DNA from: Lenzites betulinus
Lineage: Eukaryota; Basidiomycota; Agaricomycetes; Polyporales; Polyporaceae
Direction of reading: 5' to 3'
Assembly: GCA_022264855.1 (NCBI GenBank)
Contig: JABYQU010000031.1
Coordinates: forward strand, 360,683-424,682
Length of the DNA: 64,000 nt
Shown here: piece after piece, positions 33,135 to 45,329 of the stretch
Numbering within the stretch: the first letter of the stretch is position 1
Layout: each line of letters begins with the position of its first letter
Made by a program: the position numbers and the translations under genes
The notes under the pieces: generated by a model
What the model was told of the DNA's origin: nothing
The model's database searches: none
What the model saw: only the letters and a program-made list of their open reading frames with translations

Positions 33135-34695
33135 AGAGAGCGCAGAGCATCAGAGGGGGGGTCACGACGACAGACGAGGACCGGTGAGTGGGGCAGGAGG
33201 CGCTCCGCGATGATCAGCTATCCGTATGCGTCTACGCCGGTCCGCAGCGGAAAGCAGCTTCTGAGCGCACGGGCACTGCAATTATATGTTATGTAGTGTG
33301 GGTCTTGGCAGTGCTTGCTGCTTCTATGCGCTATCAGATCGATGAGCCCTACAGAGAAGAAGGTCGGGCCCACGTACGTTTGAAAGCCAGACATCGCACT
33401 TCGTCACGGTGTCGCATGAGTTCAGCCGTTGTAAGCGTCGTCGTGGAGCCGCGCACAGTGTGTAATGTTCCGTGGCGCGCGCAGTTAGTGCGATTATGTA
33501 GGTCGAGGTGATTCACCTTGGGCTAATTCATCAGTGTAACTCACCGTGATTCACACGTGAACCTCGAAAGGCCGTGCTGGGTGAATTAGACTTACCTCAG
33601 CGCGGTGTTGCAGAAGACCGCTTCTCGATGCCAGCCCGCCTTGTTGAGGTCTTGCATGCTGAGCAGGCGGCTTCCAGTTTGACACAGGGTGCGGCGAAGA
33701 ACCGCGTTGCTGGTACGTACTGAGCTAGACGGGTCAGATTTGTGGGGTGCCAGTGAATCACGGCGTGCTTCATCCATTTTTACCGTCATTCACCGTAATC
33801 TACCGTTTATATGAGTTAGGAGCCAGATCCTAATTCACCGTGCCCTAGCGTTCCGCGACTGCACCCGACCCAGCGTACATGGTGGGCGCATATAACGACG
33901 AGCTCGAAGCGAGCAGTGGCTGTCCTGCGCCTCCCGATCCTGAGCTGTGTGGCAGTCGACTCTAGTACTACATATGCTCGATCTCCCAAACAAAAGTATG
34001 TACTGTGGAGTGTGGCACCAGATTCATTTTTAAGGGAACGGAATTCCCATAAAACTACTTTGCTCCAGATGCGTAATCAACGAGCGAACGTCCGGGCTCT
34101 CGAGACCAGATACAACAAATGAAACAGCGCAACAACGTCCCAGTTCCAACGCGGACCTGCTGCACATGCACATGTGCAAAACTAAATGACAAGGCTATAG
34201 AACTTGAAGCGTGAAGGACTGTGAGGGGGGGCCGCGGTGCGGTGTACGTGCGTAGAATACAATATACAGACAACCAGCGCGCGCTGCGTATACCGAACAA
34301 ACAATGCGACATACATATGGACATAATGAGCAGCAGACGTGTGTACCGTGTAGCTAAAGCCTAGGGCGAGCTCGAACTGGGCAGGGGGAAATGGCGCTCT
34401 ATGGGGGCGGGGGCGAAGGCGAAGGCGAATATGACGTCAAGGGGCGTAAGTATGTGCGGGAACATGAAGCAGCGGATAGGTAGTAGTGGTGGGTGGTGGG
34501 AAGCGTGGCTGGGGGCATGATACCAGGCAATAGAGTCAATACGGTTAAATAACACCGAACAGACAGAGCCAGGCGGCCCCGCGCCTATGTCCTTTCAATT
34601 AAACATACAGACACGGCTCAAAGCGAAGATAAACACTGCAAAACGCGAAATGCGAAAAAGAACGAAAGAGAAGGGGGAGGGGGGAAGGGGACAGC
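33135..34695. other. Intergenic with a cluster of GGTGAATTAG-type repeats
   Basis: 1.56 kb without a gene. At 33508-33842 the motif GTGAATTAG/CTAATTCAC and its variants recurs in both orientations (for example 33508-33518, 33579-33589, 33752-33760 inverted, 33830-33842), suggesting an eroded miniature inverted-repeat element. The rest (about 33850-34690) shows a GGGGGCGAAGGCGAA run near 34408-34428 and nothing else recognisable. Confidence 0.45.
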
Positions 34696-37128
34696 TCACC
34701 CGCCCTCGCGCGACGGCGGCGGCGTGTGCGTCTGCGCCGCGACGTCCGCGATGTCCGCGTCGACGGGCACGTCCACCGTGCCGTACCGCCGCCGCCGGTC
34801 GCGCTGCGTCGCCGTCATCCCGTTCGCGTTTGGCCGCGGCCGCGCACGGGCCGACGTCTCGCGCTGCATCTGCAGGCCCGCGTCCTCCTGCGGGCGCGTG
34901 CTGTGCTCGGGCGGCAGGTCGCGCGAGGGCTGGAGGCTCGGGTCCACGGGGTCGACGCGCCGTCGTCGTTGAGAGGCAGACGGGGACGGACGGAGCTGCT
35001 GCTGCTGCTGCTGCTGCTGCAGTGGTTGTTGTCGTTGCTGTTGTGGTGGCTGTTGTGGTTGGGCTTGTGTCTGCGACTGTGCCTGCGGTTGTGTCTGTGG
35101 CTGCTGTGCATGCTGTGGGCGCTGCGTATGCGCGTGCTGTTGCGGATGCGGCTGCTGGTAGCGCGCCGGAGACTGGAGATGCCGCTCCTGCACCTCCGCC
35201 TGCAGCCGCTGCTGCTGCCCGCGCTGGCTCGCCTGGCGGTCCGGCACGCGGTTCGCCGCGAACGAGAGCGGGGAGGGATCCGCGGGCGACGCCGACGGCA
35301 GGAACGACTCGTCCGTGTCGATCGTGTACGGCGCGCTGAGCGGCGTGCTCGGGTCGATCGTGCCCGTCCCGCTCGACGCGTACGACAGCTCGCCGGGCGT
35401 AGGCCGCTGCACGCGCTCGTTCGAGTTCCCGCGGCGCCGCTGTGACGCTGCGCGCGCGGGGTACGCCGACGGCATCGCGGACGGGGGAGGGGGGTTCGAG
35501 CCCGATCCCGAGCCTGAGCCCGAGCCCGAGCCTGAACCAGAGTGGCCGCCGCCCGCTGCGGTGCGCGTCGTCCCCGAGCGGGAGCGCCCGAGGGGCGCGG
35601 TCTCGACGGGCTGCGCCTTCGCGAACGGGTGCGCGTGGTGGCTCGAGAGCGTCGTCGTCGACCCGCCGCCGATCTCCTGGAACGCGCGGTTGAGGTTCAT
35701 GTCGGACGCCGAGGAGGTCATCGACTGCGTCGTGAGGAGGTACGTCGCGGAGTCCGGCGGGGCCATGTTCGCCGGCGTGCCCCACGACGAGGACGCGGGG
35801 CTCCCCGGGGGATCGAGGTGCCGCGACGACGGCGAGAGGCGGAAGGCCGGGATCGCGCTCAGGATCGCGGGCGGGACCATTGGGTTTTTCGTCTTCGAGG
35901 GGGACGGGGGCGCGGGGGAGCCGGCGGAGATAGGCGTGCCCGTCTGCGAGTCGGACCCGCCGCGCTTGCGCTTGGTAGACAGAGTCCGTTGGCCCGGGGT
36001 GAGCAAACCGGCAAGCCGGGTAGTGGGCGTCCCGGCGTACGAAGAGGGTGGGACATCTCCGTCCGCTGCCCACGTCCCCTCTGCCCAGCCACTTGTCGCC
36101 GGATTGACCTCGATGTGCGACGGGCTCCGCGGGATGAAACTCCTGTCTGAGGGTGCGTTGTAGTTGTTGCGGCGGCGCCGGATGCACCACCACGACAGGA
36201 CGCTGATGAGAATTGCAGTCCCAATGATCGCGCACACGGAGGCGACTGCGATGATAATGGTGCGCTTCTGCTTGGAGTTGACAGATCCCGTGTTCGCTGC
36301 GAGCGACGCAGGAGCCATGCTCGGAGACGCCGCGGGCGACGTTGTCACAGATGTGGCAGATGCACTTGCTGCAGAGGCGAGTATGGAAGATGGGGGCGGT
36401 GATGGGGCAGCGTTCGGATCCGCGACTTCGCGGCTGTAAAAGTTAAACTTGATAAGGTTCCGACGCACAGCAAGAGAGGGATAACGGGCGTACGTGTAAA
36501 CGATGTAGTCCAGGAGCAGGAGGGACTTGTCCGCCCCGTACTGGCCGTTCGCCACAGTGATGGTATGCAGACCGTTTGAGAGCGATTGGTTGACGTAGAC
36601 GGGGACGTTGTACTCGTACGTCGTATTCCCATCCGGCGCCTGTATATACCGGCCGACTGGCTCATCGTCGATGAAGAAGCTCATATCGGCGTTTGCATCG
36701 GGGGACGTGAAGGAGCGAGTGACGATGCAGAAAACATACACAGCCACGCCTAGTCAAAGCGTGAGCGGCTCGCTGGAGACGTGAATTGCACGGCACGACG
36801 CACCTTCAAACTGCACTGCTGCCGTCGACACCGCGATCGAGGGGTCGTTGTTCCGAGTGTCGTTGTATGTAGAGTCATGCCAGGTCCCGTTGAACGCCAA
36901 CTGGGGATTGGGATGCGCAGTGCACCCGGTGCAGTCCTGGCCGACATTCCACTGCGAAGGGGGCTCGTAGGCGACCTGGATCCCGTTGGACTCGTCTCCA
37001 AAGGTGTCGTCTATCGTGACGTTGACGAGGGCCGCAGAGGCGAAGATGCGTGCGAGGGGAGACGCTGCGTACGCAGAGAAGAGCAGCAGTAGGAGGCATG
37101 GCGCGTGTCGGAGAGTACAGGGACGCAT
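34696..37128 (-). CDS. Single-pass membrane protein with poly-Gln cytoplasmic tail
   Basis: Exons 37128-36804 and 36749-34696 give 792 residues. Signal peptide (MRPCTLRHAPCLLLLLFSAY), an ectodomain of about 200 residues with VNVTIDDTFGDESNG, CTGCTAHPNP, FNGTWHDSTYND, TSPDANADMSFFIDDEPVG and YGADKSLLLLDYIVYT, a pattern repeated in many agaricomycete membrane proteins; a Ser/Ala-rich stalk; a transmembrane helix (TIIIAVASVCAIIGTAILIS) followed by CIRRRR; and a long disordered cytoplasmic tail with SGSGSGSG repeats, Gln-rich blocks and a CAG-type run. N-glycosylation sequons are frequent in the ectodomain. Topology suggests a cell-surface sensor or adhesion protein; no enzyme motif is seen. Function unknown. 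Confidence 0.8.
34995..35022. repeat. CTG trinucleotide microsatellite (poly-Gln coding on minus strand)
   Basis: About eight uninterrupted CTG units inside the coding tail of the membrane protein, flanked by further Gln-rich imperfect repeats (to about 35220). Likely length-variable. Confidence 0.85.
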
Positions 37129-39354
37129 GGACAAGCCAGATTAGAAGGCGGAGGGTGGGCAGGCGTCCGCCGTCTCGCGCGGGTTATTAAGGAGGGTGAA
37201 AAGAGAGGAGGTGGGGCAGCGCAGAGCGGTGCCGGGGGGCGGGGGAGAGGGAAGTGAGGAGGAGGCGGAGGAAAAGGAAGAGGGTTTGACATGGGGACGG
37301 GCGCGGGAGAGATTGGGAGGCTGTTTGTCGCCGGCACTCTCCAGCTCTCGCTGAGCGGGTGCGTCGCAATTGGCTGCAGATGGGCCGCACTCCGTCGACG
37401 CTCCAGATCCTGGTTGCCGTGCCTGATCAGCTTCTGTCGTCCCCAGCCAGGCGCCCGTCCCGACTTGCCTTTTCCGCTCGTCCCCCGCCGGCCCGCACCG
37501 CCACCGCGCGACGCGATTGGTCCGCGCCCTGCGCCGCGGGCAACCGCTCCTCTCCAGTCCTCCCCGAGTTAATCACCGCGCACCCGTCCACGACAAGCCC
37601 GGACGGTGCGAGAGCCCCCGCGACACTGGCGCTGCGCTTCCCGTCCCCGCGCTCCCAGACGCAGCACCCCGAGCGTAACTTTGGCGAGCCCCGCGGCCTG
37701 TGTGAACGCAGTGCGGTGCACCTGCCCACCCTGTATCAAGCTTGCAATCACCCGCTGCTGACGCTGTCAGCCTGACATACATGCCTGTCTGCGTACGCTC
37801 GACGCGGCAGCGAGCCCAGCCAGGCTTGCAGATGGCGGCAGTTGGGCGTGCGTGCTAGCGGACAGGCATGGCATTCCCAGTACCCCATCGAGGCCGAACC
37901 ACGTCACTGACGCGTATAGCCGCCCCCTCGACGTCGGAGCGCTGTTCAACGCATGTGCTATACGCATATGCCTCGCATGCTGTCGTGCGCGCGCCGCCGC
38001 CGGCTACTCACCGTTCCGTGTGGCGCGCGACTGGCGCGGCGCAGCGGCACCGCGCCCAGCACGTCGGTGTGTCCTCTTGTCCGCCGGGCAGCGCAGATAG
38101 ACAGCGCAGATGCCCTAATTGTCGACAGCTGCCGCCGCGACGTCATATAGGGGCGTGGGCGTGCGCACCCGCATGTATGAGTCGAGGGAGGCCGTCCCGG
38201 GCGATGATGCAACAAGCCGCACGACAATCTGTAGACTGCCGTCCGGGGTGAGAACGCGACGACATGGCTTCGCGATTATCGCGTTCGCGCGCGGCCTGCT
38301 GCACTCACCCGCTGACGACCGTGAGGGCACCCTATCTGCCCGAAGCGGTCGCGCTCGGCTCGAGTGCTTCAGTGCTGATATGTCGAGCAGCCCTCCGTGG
38401 CGTGCGTGGAACGCCGCCGCTGTATGCGGTGTGCACCCAGGCTGGCAGGCGTCGACCCGATAGCATGTTCGTTTTCTGGCCGCGTCTCGAGCCCCGGGCA
38501 GCGTCTCCGGGCCCGTGGAGCAGCTATTTCTGCTGCTGCAGCATGATGGTCGTCAGTACGCAAAAGAGACGGGACAGAGACATGGCGGAGCGCTCACAGA
38601 CCCACGGATGCCGATTTGGCGACTTCAAGCGCGGCCGTGACACACGCATGTGTGTATGTATGCGTGTATGTCATGGGCAATCATGCGCGCGCGCAGCTGG
38701 TGCCGTGGGGGTGGCGAGTCCGGAGCGCGACGCGCCTCGCGCCCTGCGCGTGCAGGGTCCTCCGTGCGCAGGAGCGGAAGACATTGCGGGGATGTGGGAA
38801 AAGCAGCATCCCGTCCGCAGCGGTGGGAGGTGACGATGGTGGTGGTGGTGGTCAAAGAGAACGTAGCCCCACCGTCTCCAGGTCCCCCGCCGCCATGCAC
38901 GCCGCACCGTTCCTGCCTTGCAAGGGGCAGCATCACATCGAGGGACAGAGACACAGTGAAGGGAGGGTGGCAAAACTGCCGGAACGGGTGCCGCGGTGGC
39001 GGCTCGCATGCGCACGTGATCGCGACGTTCGACAGAACTTGAAACTCTAGCAAGGCACAGCATCGTGGCGGTAAGAGTCTTTCCGCATCCCTCACGGAAC
39101 ACTGGATGCTTCAGATGAGTTTGAAGCGCATACATTGAGGACGTGCACAACGAACACAGGAAGCCAAAGCCGGGGACGCGATGCCCTCCTCGTCGCGATT
39201 TCGGGGGGTTGTAGTTATCATCGGTACGCACCTCTTCTCCCGCTGCCAGTGATGATAGTAGTGGCTCCGTCACCAGATACAAAGAAACAGGCAAACCGAC
39301 ATTTCACAGAATGTGTATACACCCCCGAAACACCGCAGAACCGTCTAGCAAGCC
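37129..39354. other. 2.2-kb GC-rich intergenic region
   Basis: No gene supported on either strand. Open frames here have strong Arg/Ala/Pro bias typical of GC-rich non-coding DNA and carry no family motif. A GGTGGTGGTGGTGGTC run (38838-38853) and TGTATG repeats (38650-38670) are present. Confidence 0.45.
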
Positions 39355-39943
39355 CTACCTCGATACCACCTCGATCTCGGAGTCCGCCACCTGCTGAGGC
39401 AACCTCGACGGACCTAACACGATAACATATCAACATCCACCCTACAGCTCTAGAAGCGCACGAAAAACAACACGCACCTGCTACTGCTCCCGCCGCCCCC
39501 GACGGTTCCCCACTCCCCTGCGCAACAGGACTCGAAGGACCCGCCCCAGCCCCAGCCCCAGCATCCTCCGGACCCCCACCCACCTGCACACCACCTCCAG
39601 CTGAAACCTGCGGCGCAGCCCCCGCCCCCGCCTGCGCCTCGACCTCGCGCATGAACGCCGTCGACGGCGCCTCCCGCCTCCGCGCGCGCCAGCGCCTATA
39701 CGCGCCCGAGCCCCACCCAATGAGCGCGGTCACGACGAGCCCGCCGACGATCACCACGGGGATCACGGTGCTGTACACGGTCGAGAGCGTCGTGTGGTTG
39801 GATATGGAGGGCTGGGCGGATACGGGGGTGGGCGTCGCGGAGGCGGAGGGGGACGGCGCGGGGAAGGTGGCGCCTGGGGCGGTGGGGGTGAAGGATCCGA
39901 AGTTGAGGGTGGAGGCGGATGGGCTGGGGGCCGTGTCCGCCAT
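39355..39943 (-). CDS. Small single-pass membrane protein with PSTAFM motif
   Basis: Exons 39943-39478 and 39413-39355 give 174 residues ending RLPQQVADSEIEVVSR. One transmembrane helix (VIPVVIVGGLVVTALIGWGS) is followed by YRRWRARRREAPSTAFMREV. The region before it is Ser/Thr/Pro-rich, as in a glycosylated stalk; the tail is Gly/Ala-rich. Without the intron the frame would run on for about 45 codons of poor quality. No signal peptide is present from ATG 39943. An upstream spliced exon (reading YAACCIEPSS from about 40045) may supply the true N terminus, so the start is uncertain. It shares the basic-PSTA juxtamembrane motif with the protein at 42268-43333. Function unknown. Confidence 0.6.
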
Positions 39944-40441
39944 TCTCTGCTGGACGCTGTTGAAGACAAGGTCAGTATGTGGGTGCGCGTGGACGGGGCA
40001 GAAGACGTACGATGACGGCTCGATGCAGCAAGCGGCGTATGCGCCTCACGGCGGCGGGTCCGGTAGCCTTGGACACGACTGTACTGTCAAATGAAGCCGT
40101 CTTCGAATTGCAGATTTTCAAGCTTTAAAACTACTGTTCACATATTATCGCGTTGGCGTGAGGATTCCGCTCATTTATCTCGACTGTAGCGTGGTTCCAC
40201 GCCCTTGTGCCTGGGTCAGCTGGTATTTACCTCGATTGATCCGGCGCGGCATACGGTACCGCGTGCATCGATATGCGCTGATGGCAGTACCAACGCTAGA
40301 GGTTTATGGATGACGTTGGATTGCGGGTGGATGAATTACAATGCTTGGATGGCTATGATACATCGGTGGGTGTTGTTGTTACACATACGGGACCCATACA
40401 ACGAAAGGCACCGCGAGATGGCGAGAAGCCCGCATTTCAAG
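39944..40441. other. Intergenic; possible upstream exon of membrane protein
   Basis: 498 bp. A minus-strand stretch near 40015-40050 could be an exon (YAACCIEPSS then a GT donor at about 40010) joined to 39962 through an AG acceptor. No start codon for it was found. Otherwise nothing recognised. Confidence 0.35.
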
Positions 40442-40952
40442 TTACTTGCGGGTTTCCTTCTTGACGTCGGCCTTGAAGTCTCTCGCGCCTTCCCGTGCGC
40501 CAGCAGCCGTCTGTGGAGGATCGACCGGTAAGCACATGTTTAATATAGCATATAGGGCGAATGACAAACCTGGTTAGCTTTCTGGCCTGCTACTGTCGAT
40601 GCCTGAGCAGCCTTGTCTTTGGCAAGGCCTTGATACGAATGACCGTCAACACAGTGTCACAAGATGACCGCAAGACAGCATATACTTACCGACAGTCTCC
40701 TTCGTTTTCTCAGACGCTTGCTCCCCGGTTTCGATCGCCGACGCAAGGCCCTTTCCGACCTTCTTGTTCAACTAAACAGACGTGAGCCACACGGCCTTGG
40801 ATTATAAGGAAAGGCATAAAACAAACCTTGTCGGCCATTTCAGAGACCTTCTCGGTCACGGTGAACGCAGCGGGCGACGAGTGGAATCCCCTTGAGCTGC
40901 TCGCGACAGCAGAGCGAGCCGAGGCAGCAAATGCAGCACGGATCATCGACAT
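40442..40952 (-). CDS. Mitochondrial LEA-like small protein
   Basis: Four exons on the minus strand from ATG 40952 to TAA 40442, about 105 residues. The N terminus (MSMIRAAFAASARSAVASSS then RGFHSSPAAF) is a clear mitochondrial presequence with an F-H-S-S processing-like site. The rest is a Lys/Ala/Glu/Thr-rich amphipathic repeat region (EKVSEMADK, LNKKVGKGLASAIETGEQAS, EKTKETVG, AKDKAAQASTVAGQ, DFKADVKKETRK), the 11-residue-like pattern of group 3 LEA proteins. Such proteins protect mitochondria in desiccation or stress. The open frames in this region alone would be missed or read wrongly because each exon is short. Confidence 0.7.
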
Positions 40953-42267
40953 TGTGGTTGATTCAGAAGCAAAGTTTGGTGTAGTCTTTACAAGGTGAGG
41001 GTGGGAGTCGTAAAGGTGGTGGTGGGAGAAGAGGTCAAGGCGGCCCCGAGCTTTAAGTAGTCTGCGCTCGGAGACATGACGTCGGTGTGGCTAGGCCTGC
41101 AGCCGGTGTCATTACGCGGTGAGGAGCTCGCGGAGAAGCGTAAGTCCATTCCCTTTCGCTGTCGATGCTTGCCCTAGTACCAGGTGACGTCACAACTCAC
41201 TTACTCAGACACGATCACGTGGAATGACGAAACGCGTTCTTCCAAATGAGGACGACCTCCGAGCGGGTTACAGCTGTGTATGTTCGTGGCATCGACGATG
41301 GCGCTTGCCCCGGAAGCTGAAGCCGAAGCTTGAAGTTTAGACTATCTGCGAGCTGTACTGCTACTGTAGCAGTGTAGCGCAGCCATTCTTGCCGGGATCA
41401 GCGTCCCCGGCGTTCCCCGGCGGCTGATGGCGAGATGCCAGCATCACTTGCAAGAGCACTGCGTCCGGATGCTTCTGCGATTCTCTGAAACCAACTGTCG
41501 CTTCCACTCTCATCACCACAGGCTCCAAAGCAGGTCTGTCTGTCAGTTTGAGAGGAATGAGATTGGAACGAAAACTCCCGCTATATTGTACGTCGCGCGA
41601 CACTCAATCTTCAGTGTCGGTGAGACTCCTTGTCACCTCGCTCTCAGGGGGATCAACACTAACGGACAATTTAAAAGCCACAAACACCAGCCCGCTGATC
41701 CTGCACGTCTAACCGTAGAAACCGATGCCTAGTACTGCCTACGGATGCACATCACCGAGCACGTCCGCACCCGGCGGCGCGCCCTACGCCGAGTACGTCC
41801 TCCGCCGCCCTCGACCCGGACGCCCGCCGCGTGTGATGGCGCACCCGGACGCCTCTCACACCAGCCCACGGACATCCGTGCCTCGTACACGGGAGGCCTG
41901 TGCACCCACATCACGATCAATCAACGCGCGCAGGGCGGACGTCGACTAAATTCTCCAGCGGGCACGAATTCGACAGTGATATGCAGGGCGATTGATGGAC
42001 TCTGAAGGCACGCGGATTCGTATTAGAGTCGGTGTGCGGCGGGGGCTCAGCGATCCTCTCCCCGCCCACCCGAGCTCGAGGAGTCTTAACCCGCCCCGCC
42101 CCTCCGCCGGTCCTTCCTTGTTTCTTGCTCTCCTTCTGCGGGGCTGTCAGTGACGGCTACTCTGTGGGCGGCCGTGTAATTCAGATTCCTGCGGCTGCTG
42201 CTTCTCTACTACTTTCTGGCTCACCGTTTTTTCGGGGATGCTCTAACTGTGCACTTATCGGCCCACC
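40953..42267. other. Divergent intergenic region
   Basis: 1.3 kb between the LEA-like gene (minus) and a membrane protein gene (plus). No exon supported. The last 150 bp before 42268 are CT-rich. Confidence 0.4.
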
Positions 42268-43333
42268 ATGCTTCACCATTCGTCAACCCTATGCATAATA
42301 GTCTATATTCTTTCCATCTACTCGTCCCTTTGCCTTGGTTCCCCGCACATACTACCTTCAACGAAGACCCACGTCTTTAATTATGCCGCCGGCACCACGC
42401 CGAGTCACGTAGCGGGCGCGAACACCGCAGGTACGTCGCGAAGCAGTTCTCCATGCCCGTTCGCGATATCTGAGTCTCGCGCTACGACCTATAGCTGTGC
42501 GCGTCTCGCACCCCACGAACGACCAACATACCCTTCACGCGCGCGCCAGGCGGACGTCGACATCAACGTCGGACTTCCCGAGCAGCAGTCTCCTAGTAGA
42601 CACCACCCTCGACCCCGAACCCACCCAAACTGCCTTCTCAGACCCCTTGGCAAGCTCGTCTTCCTCCAGCGACAGCAGCTTCGGCTTCCCCCACATTTCC
42701 TCCGACACTACAGCCACGCTCTCCATACCCGCCACCAGCACAGACATCATCTTCGGGACGTCCTCGCAGCCCACGTCCACGCCCGCGCCAACGCAAGCCC
42801 AAAGCGGTGCCGGCAGCAGCAAGAAACTCAAGCCCGTCATTGCCGTCGCGCTCGGCGTCGTCCTCGCTGCCGTCGCGCTCCTCGCGCTCGCCGGCGCGGC
42901 GCTCATGATCTCGCGGCGGCGCAGGCGAAAACGCGTCGCGCCCTCCACCGCATACCTCCGCAGCGCAGCGGCCGCCGCAGCACAGGACCGCGACGCCTAC
43001 GCGGAGAACTCCAGTGCGCACCTGGGCCCGGGAAGCGCGGGCGGCGCGCCGGGGGTGGCAGGCGGGCCCGTGGCAAGGGTGACGAATGAGATGCAACAAT
43101 GGGGTGGGCTGGAAGGACGGCCGGACACTCCCACGACGCCTGTTTCCGCACTGCACGCCCTCGCGCCGCTGAGGCCAAACTCTTTCCGTGACCAGACAGG
43201 TGCGTGGCGGACTGCTTTCTCTTGGCGCGTTCCGTACCGTTCTGATTGGCCCGGGACACTGTTTGTAGGCAGCGATGGGCACGCGGTGGCCCGGCAGGTT
43301 TCGCGGGGAGATTCTGGAGAAGGGAGGATGTGA
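42268..43333 (+). CDS. Single-pass membrane protein with PSTAYL motif
   Basis: Exons 42268-42430, 42495-43199 and 43269-43333 give 310 residues. Signal peptide (MLHHSSTLCIIVYILSIYSS), a Ser/Thr-rich extracellular stalk of about 150 residues, a transmembrane helix (VIAVALGVVLAAVALLALAG), then SRRRRRKRVAPSTAYLRSAA and a disordered cytoplasmic tail. The basic-APSTA motif after the helix is shared with the protein at 39355-39943. The second intron (43200-43268) is 69 nt, a multiple of three without a stop, so retention would add 23 residues. Possible wall-stress sensor-like topology (signal, S/T stalk, one helix, short tail), but no WSC domain is seen. Function unknown. Confidence 0.75.
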
Positions 43334-43960
43334 TGATGGCGTCGCGGTACTGCGCGGACGGTGGTGTACAGTATCTTGATTTGATTAGCCCTGTACGTAG
43401 TCTCCTGTCCATATTAATACCTTTGTTAGCATTGCGCACGCATCCTTCTCATCTCGCAAACTTCGAAGATCGTGGGCGTGATGCGTGGCTACCGTCAATT
43501 GCAAATCGTGGCAGGGGCCCCTCCGTGCGCGGTTCTAAGCGGCTAAAGCCACGAGGCGATCGGCGCAGATGAGAGACGCCAGCGAGTGGCATGGCATATG
43601 TGGACAGTACGCGAACAAAGGTGTTCAAAGTAGGCTGCCCGTCCGCGAGCAAAAAGGGATCCGAATATGGGTATCTAAACCTCGAGCGCGGCTTTGCGGT
43701 GCAACATTAATACAATATGAAGTAAAGTACCTTTATTGACGGGGAACCCGCCAGATAGGCGCTCCGGGGCGTACTCGCATCCCTTACACGAGCTCCTCCC
43801 CGACAGACAGGACACAGAGGACAAAGCTGTCTTCGTCCACCACGCGCCATGACACAGACGTGCATAAAAGCGCGCTCGCGTGCTGCAATGACCGCATTCA
43901 ATCCCGCAGCTGCTTCTCCCGCCCCCGCCCCAGCTTTTCCTGTCTATATCGCGCTTTCTG
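43334..43960. other. Intergenic before C2H2 gene
   Basis: 627 bp. No gene supported. A CCCGCCCCCGCCCC tract (about 43918-43931) precedes the C2H2 start. Confidence 0.4.
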
Positions 43961-45329
43961 ATGTCCTTCGACTCCCCCTTCGACCACTACCCGTTCGACT
44001 GGCCCCTCTCCCCCGAGGACTATCTCTATGGGTTCTCGCACGACTCTCCCACGCCCACACTGGCTGCTTATGAGGTCACTCCTGGCGTGTCGCCCGTGAA
44101 CAGCTTCAGAAGGCTCCCCTCAGACGATGAGCTGACGTCTGCCTTGTACGTCTGCAACGTTCACCCCTTCTTAGTCCTCATCTTGACCCCATACAAGCCT
44201 CGATGAAATTTCTATTGGACCCATTCCCATGCCGTTCCTGTCTGTCCAACACCACTTTGGCAATGCCTTGAACACCGAGCTCTCTTCTGTGGACACCCAG
44301 CTTCCCACCACCATTGACCCCGCCGCTCTCTGGGGGAACAAGAATCCGATGGAGTCCATATTGCAAGGCGACCCGCTGTTGCATAACTATGAGTTGCCCG
44401 TATGTGAGCCTGAGGTGCCGCATTTCCTCGTTTACGACCCCCAAGAACACCGCATGCAATCCCCCTGCCCCTCCCTCACGTCGACCGATTCGTTCTGCCT
44501 TTCCCCCAGCCTCTTTCCGAACACTCCCAGCACCAGCTACCCCCCCTCACCGTCCCCCTTCAACGACGACAGTGCCGACGAGCGCAGCGAAGACAACGCA
44601 GACGATGGCGGGTACTCCCCCTCCCAGTCGCAGCGCAACACGACCCGCGCACCCTCCAAGCGCGAGGGCAAGCTCCCCGCGCGCCCCTCCCCCTACACCG
44701 CTCCCATGCCCGCCTCCTCGAGCAGGCTCACGCCATACATGGACGCCCTCGCCCTCTCTCCCCCGGGCACCCCTGCGTCCACGGGGAAGCGCATCACCGC
44801 GCAGCGGCGCAACCGCCAAGTCGACACTCTCTCCGTCCCCTCCTCGCCCTTCTCCCCCTCCTTGCCCTTCGCCCCCTCCCCCTCCCCCGCCGCCGACGCT
44901 CACCGCGGCGGCACGCCCAAGCTCGAGTGCCCGCACTGCGGCTACGCCCCGGGCGCGAACCGCGAGCCCGACCTCCGGCGGCACATGAAGACGCACCGCG
45001 CGCGCGAGCACGAGGACGAGTACGTGTGCTGCGGCGTCCCGCTGCGGCTCGCCGCGGAGTACGGGATCGCGGATACCACGGGCCTGCCCGTGCAGCTGTA
45101 CGCGGGCGAGCAGATGGTCGGCGGGTGCATGAAGACCTACAGCCGCAAGGACGCTTACAGCCGCCACCTCCGCGCCGCTGAGGCCGCTGCGCGCGAGAGG
45201 GGCGCTGGGGACGCGATTTCGTGCGCGGGCGTGGGGGACGCGAACGGGCTGTGGCTGCTTGGGAACGTGCGCGCGCAGCAGGTGGCGGAGGAGCGCAGGG
45301 CGGCGCGGGCAATGGCGCGGAAGGCGTGA
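43961..45329 (+). CDS. C2H2 zinc-finger transcription factor
   Basis: Exons 43961-44145 and 44198-45329 give 438 residues in frame. The N-terminal two thirds is Ser/Pro-rich with acidic-aromatic patches (FDHYPFDWPLSPEDYLYGF) suited to activation. The C terminus carries two finger-like units: LECPHCGYAPGANREPDLRRH then MKTH (C-x2-C-x12-H-x3-H) and, after an insertion, GGCMKTYSRKDAYSRHLRA where a Cys pair (YVCCG) lies far upstream. The second finger is therefore irregular. Nuclear DNA-binding regulator by family; targets unknown. The intron uses an AAG acceptor. The start ATG at 43961 is preceded by a CT-rich leader. Confidence 0.8.

Noticed and set aside
37129..39354. Open frames up to 207 codons
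   Set aside because: Same bias, overlapping on both strands, no family resemblance.
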